Assembly (NCBI GenBank): GCA_036172225.1
Contig: CM069918.1
Location: 30,666,561-30,730,560, forward strand
Direction of reading: 5' to 3'
From: Cryptocoryne crispatula var. balansae
Lineage: Eukaryota > Streptophyta > Magnoliopsida > Alismatales > Araceae
Length of the DNA stretch: 64,000 nt
The notes beneath the pieces were generated by a model. The model was not told the origin of the DNA. It saw only the letters and a program-made list of their open reading frames with translations, and did no database searches. Every line of letters starts with the position of its first letter. Position 1 is the stretch's first letter. The translations under genes and the position numbers were made by a program. Shown here in pieces: positions 59,901 through 64,000 of this stretch.

Positions 59901-61560
59901 TCGGTTTACAAATGTAAAACACTTATTACAAATGTAAATACTCACAAAATTTTATTAAATTGGTTGTAGTAAAAAATTGAGCTATTTGAGTTAAGCATAC
60001 CATGATTCGTTGGATGGAATAAGAATTTGACTATGATTACTAATTTATATGTATATTTGAGAAGTAAAATGTAATATTTACTATCTAACTCATTTTTTAT
60101 AATGTACATGTTATATAAATCATAAAAATTATCTTAGCTATCCTATAAATTTATATTTAATCAATATATAACATATTACTTGAACACGTGCGAAGTTTTG
60201 TTCACATACCCTTTTTGCATCCATTTTCTCTTATGCAACTGTTTTGTCACACTTTTCTTGAATCGCATAATTGGTTCATCTTTGTTTCTTTTTGCATCCA
60301 TTTTCTCTTATACAATTGTTTTGCCACAATTTTCTTGGATCGCATAATTGGTTCATCTCCGTTTTTAGTACGTATCTGTGCATGTACTCTAATAGCATAG
60401 CATAGATGGTGCATGTACATTACACAGCATCATGCTTTGCAAGATCAACCGATCTAGATTGGTTTGGATGGTGCGAGCTCGATCTGGGGGAGCTTGTCCC
60501 AAGGCCAATTTCCACCGTGATTCGGATATGAATGAGTCGGTTGATTCCAGGACAGTCCAGGTGGGATCAGGGCCTCTGGCTGTGGGCACCATGACCCTAT
60601 TCTACGCATCTTATCAGGCCCAATCCAGGGCAATCGTGGATCAATTTTTCTTATCGTTGATAGTCCAGTTGGGCGATCTGGTCCCTCTTTGGACCTGGAT
60701 GGTACCTACTCTACCCTTATCTTGTCCAAGAATGCCTTACATATCATCAACGAAAAAAAAAATCTGGGATTAATACTCATGCTTGAGGAAAGTAGGGGTG
60801 TTCATAGTTTGATTTGGTCCGTTTTTGGTCCATTTCTTAAAACTAAAATGAACAGGTCCAATTAAACTCTAAAACTATAAATGACTTGTTCAGTTTGGTT
60901 CAAACCGGTGATTTTTTATTAGATATAAAATTTAAAAATTAAATTGTTAAAAAATAATGTATATTAAAATAAATTAAATTTTTAGTGATGAGCCATTAAG
61001 AAACAACCCGAATATCTATTTAACTCAATTGTGAATGTTACTTAATTATTAGTATAGTTTTATAGACAAAATGCTTAGAGCTATTTCGATAGGGCCGATG
61101 ACGAACTCAAAGTCCTCGACCTTGTCATCCCCTCCAAATGTGTCGTAGCCCATATTTTTGCATTTTTTTTGCAATTCTTTCTCGTGTTGATGCCACAGTA
61201 AATGCCTATGCAACTTTTTGCATCACGTACAAATGACATGTTCATCTTCAATGTTATATTCTTATTCATGCATGAACTTAAGGATAACTCTCCTGGAAAA
61301 ACAATTTGGTATCTCAAACTTTAGATTGAGCATTTGTAATTTAAAAGGAGATTTGGAATTGAGAATTTCCTATATACACTGTGTAGGGAACCATCCAACT
61401 CTCTACCAACAGTGTAGTTACTTTTGGTAAAGATAAATTCTCAAAATAAATTATATTTTATTTTGATATATTTGAAATAAATTTCTAAAAATAATTTTTC
61501 TATCCCATCATATGTATACATAATCAAGATAAATAGATATTCAATTTTACATTAACATAT
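56968..61560. other. AT-rich 3' part of the Helitron
   Basis: No gene is recognised. Two related AT-rich segments (about 59560-59690 and 60040-60180) resemble Helitron 3' regions. The second ends in TGAACACGTGCGAAG at about 60180-60195, which looks like a cut-off terminus, so an older Helitron end is probably nested here. An open frame of 113 codons at 60432-60773 has no domain. From about 60793 AGGGGTGTTCATAGTTTG may mark another small element. Confidence 0.45.
60211..60365. repeat. Tandem duplication with 77-bp period
   Basis: CTTTTTGCATCCATTTTCTC starts both copies (60211 and 60288), each ending with CGCATAATTGGTTCATCT. Confidence 0.85.
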
Positions 61561-61570
61561 CTAATTTACC

Positions 61571-61602
61571 ACACACACGTGCGAAGCACGTGATTTAACT
61601 AG
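61571..61602 (+). mobile_element. Helitron 3' terminus
   Basis: Perfect 6-bp stem: CACGTG, loop CGAAG, CACGTG (61576-61592). Then ATTTAACTAG and a T. It is the cleanest terminus in the window. Confidence 0.75.
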
Positions 61603-61605
61603 TAC

Positions 61606-64000
61606 TCTATTAGAAGTGTGAGTACCCTTTCCGTTGACAAGCATCTGGCCAACATGGGTGTCTAAATACATCCTACGTTTATGGTCGTTGAATCAATCGG
61701 TCTAGGTGAATATTACGTATATGTGTATATATTGTTGGTCATTTCTATACGATGGATGTTTCAATAAGATTTTTTATGCTTGGTCATTTCAATTTTATTT
61801 ATTTATACATATTAGCAGATCTTGATATTTTTGGTCTCAAATTTTTGAAGTTTAAACATATTATACTTTGTTGTTCCCTTCTTTTCCATCAAATACAAAC
61901 ATTTGGCTATAAAATCAATGTTATACATGTACTTATCACTGAATCTATTTTACTAATTGTGGTCACTGTTAAGGATGGATAAATTTGAAGTATCAAAATG
62001 CCGCGGTTCATAAGAAAGTTTTTAAGATTTACCTACTTCTTGGGGATGTACGGAAGATGAGATTTCAATTCAATTTCAATAAAAAATTAAATGTTTCAGT
62101 ACTTATTAATATTTCCTATAACTTATTACAATGGAAATTGAAATCAAATATTCGATAACATTTTATTTTACTACTTTTGAATATATATTGCTAAAAATAA
62201 TATTATAATAAAATATAAACAACTAAATTTTAAAAAACATGATATATAGTCATGAGAAAGGTAAAAATAAGATATTAAAGGGATTATGGATTACCGGGTT
62301 GCAGTCGGGTCGATCAACTCGGATAGATTCGGGCTAACTCAAATAGACCAATCAAGCCACCTCCTGGCTAAACCGAGGCTAGCCCAATGGCTAGCCGCAA
62401 GGGCACTTAAGACACCACCAAGTCCCTCAAGTGCCTAGATAAGACCTGCATGGGCTCTCCTATCCTCCCCACACCTTCTCCACCCCCAATTCTCTCTCTC
62501 TATCTCTAAAAACTTCTTATATTAATGGAAATCATTAATAAAGTCATGGGGTCCTTCCATGTATGGTGGAGATTCTTTCATTGTGTGTTATGTTGTAATC
62601 CTGTTTTTTCATACGTTTCAAATAAATTGTTACCTTCTTTATGCCTGTTTGGTAACACTATTAAGTACCACTCTTACTATCAATTTTAAAATTGATATTG
62701 ATTAGAACCATTAAGAGGTGTTTGGTTGATTGTATCAATTTTAAAATTTGTAATGTAAATAAAGCATATTATGTAATACAAGTGTCAACTTATATTACTT
62801 TTGATATTGATATTCCAACATTTAAAAATATTAATATCAATATTGATATAGTACCAAAAATAAAACTCTAACTATACAGGATATTAAGTTACCTTCAAAA
62901 ATCTATTATCGGATTGTAGAATTATAGAATTCATGTGGATAATCTTTTTCACCTGCTTTTGCTTAGAACAAAAGTAACAATGCAATTTTGGTTCCCTATT
63001 GTTAAGATGGGGTAACAAGAACATTCAGCCAATTATGGAACATAAAGTTACCTATGATAATGTCCTTGTGTAGAATTTTTTTAAAAATTTTGGCACTGCT
63101 AATTATTAATGTCGGTTTTGGTTTTTTGCATATGTTTTAGTAAATTATATGATAAAATCACATTCCAATTTTCTCTTAAATCTATACTATAAAATATGTT
63201 CATAATTTAAAATGAGATATACGATGCCAAGGCTGGTTAATCATCTACTCAAGGTAGTCAATTTAATGATGGCTGATGGTTGAAGGAGTATCGTAACATT
63301 CTTTCATATTCATATTCTTTGGATGTAAGAGTTTTTTTTGGGAGCCGAAGGGTGCTTTTTTTTGCAATGTTCTCATGTTAGGAATCGTCTACTAAATTGT
63401 AAAGGAAGACTTTCTCTTTCGCCATCTCTTCTAAATTCAGGTATCCTTGAGTGTTCCTATTTGTTTATGATACTCTTGTTATTTTGTTTTGTATAGGCAG
63501 TATATTTTCTCTTATCTTTTTTCTTATATGCCATGTAGTTACTCTTAATTGAACACATACCCTTCTAAAAAACTGTTTTTTATACCTCATAAAAATGAAA
63601 TGTTATGGACCATTGCATTGATTTTTCTATTTTTACTTTAACATAACTTTTATTACCTAATGCTATCCACTAAAACTCAAACACTACTATCCATGTTTGT
63701 TTTAATCAAGCCTAACACATTAACAAGTCTCGAGACTTATGCCTTAGAGGCATTGAGAAAACACCTCATCACCATCTCAAATCTTTATAAATAGAGTTAT
63801 AAACACAATATAGAATGAGTGATTTATTTCAACAATCAGCTCTTGCTAAGATAAGAGTATAAGACAAAATTGACACTTTTTTTCTCTTCTTGATTGATTG
63901 TGTTAGATAAGGCTAAAGGACTATGTTCTAGAAGGATTGTCGGGACAATGGTATGCCTCTTGATTTGCCATTCCCTAATTTGCGCAAGCTATATGTGAAC
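61606..64000 (+). mobile_element. Element E, copy 3, running out of the window
   Basis: Starts TCTATTAGAAGTGTGAGT and follows E1 (13592 to about 15992) nearly base for base to the window end. It includes the decayed Tourist-like MITE at 62642-62883 (TTA at 62639-62641 and 62884-62886). Confidence 0.65.

Larger units (their letters stand above)
53082..61602 (+). mobile_element. Helitron of 8521 bp carrying EB1 and Pro-X carboxypeptidase pieces
   Basis: The 5' end is TCTATCTGTTAGAAATGCGA, then GTGTCTTTTTGGTCGACAAG, placed after an A in the TA spacer. The 3' end is CACACGTGCGAAGCACGTG, then ATTTAACTAG (61602), followed by T. Both ends belong to the families seen elsewhere in this window. No target duplication is present. 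After the 3' end only TAC separates it from element E3, which matches the E junctions of units A and B. The interior is non-autonomous: I see no Rep/helicase. It carries fragments of two host genes with their introns, which is well known for plant Helitrons. Confidence 0.78.

Noticed and set aside
60432..60773. 113-codon open frame in the EB1 Helitron
   Set aside because: No recognisable family, no upstream signals and no second copy to test conservation.

Overview
The window is plant nuclear DNA. It is AT-rich and contains spliced plant gene pieces, long dinucleotide microsatellites, and dense MITEs and Helitrons. The very GC-rich coding parts of the FAD2 and alpha/beta-hydrolase remnants, set against AT-rich surroundings, suggest a monocot; I cannot name the species. 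I see no intact, clearly functional protein gene, no rRNA or tRNA gene and no CRISPR array. Every recognisable gene is broken or is a fragment carried by a transposon.

Layout. The framework is a repeated block of several kb, present as unit A (1-6841, entering from the left edge), unit B (about 22600-29858), unit D (about 36497-41388, partial) and unit C (about 43150-53071). Units A, B and C share a spliced, unrecognised gene fragment and end in the same Helitron-type 3' terminus (a GTGCGAAGCACG hairpin, then CTAG|T). In all three lineages the terminus is followed by a short TA-repeat spacer and a second Helitron-type element, E (13592-16073, 29872-31157 and 61606-64000), which starts TCTATTAGAAGTGTGAGT. 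In unit B the spacer is empty. In A it holds a minus-strand Helitron of 6729 bp (6856-13584). In C it holds a plus-strand Helitron of 8521 bp (53082-61602).

Captured and broken genes. The Helitron in C carries pieces of two unrelated host genes: an EB1-type microtubule end-binding protein (exons at 54631-54738, 54825-54980, about 56073-56169, up to 56778, and 56860-56967) and, lying between EB1 exons, a lysosomal Pro-X carboxypeptidase (S28) piece (55328-55740). Between units A and B lies a FAD2 oleate desaturase gene (18325-19886, minus), broken by a 2-bp frameshift and by a 381-bp Mutator-type MITE flanked by a perfect 9-bp target duplication. Between units B and D an alpha/beta-hydrolase gene is split into two halves in swapped order: the 3' half (31433-32079) lies upstream of the 5' half (33982-35407). 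The splice phases at the broken ends match. The 5' half is also interrupted by an 847-bp foldback element.

Small elements. There are several PIF/Harbinger (Tourist-like) MITE families with TTA/TAA target duplications, 9-bp-TSD Mutator-type elements, a possible tRNA-derived SINE, local tandem duplications and a degenerate minisatellite built on GTTACTGAA. The parts do not form a pathway. The window records repeated transposition, gene capture and segmental duplication.
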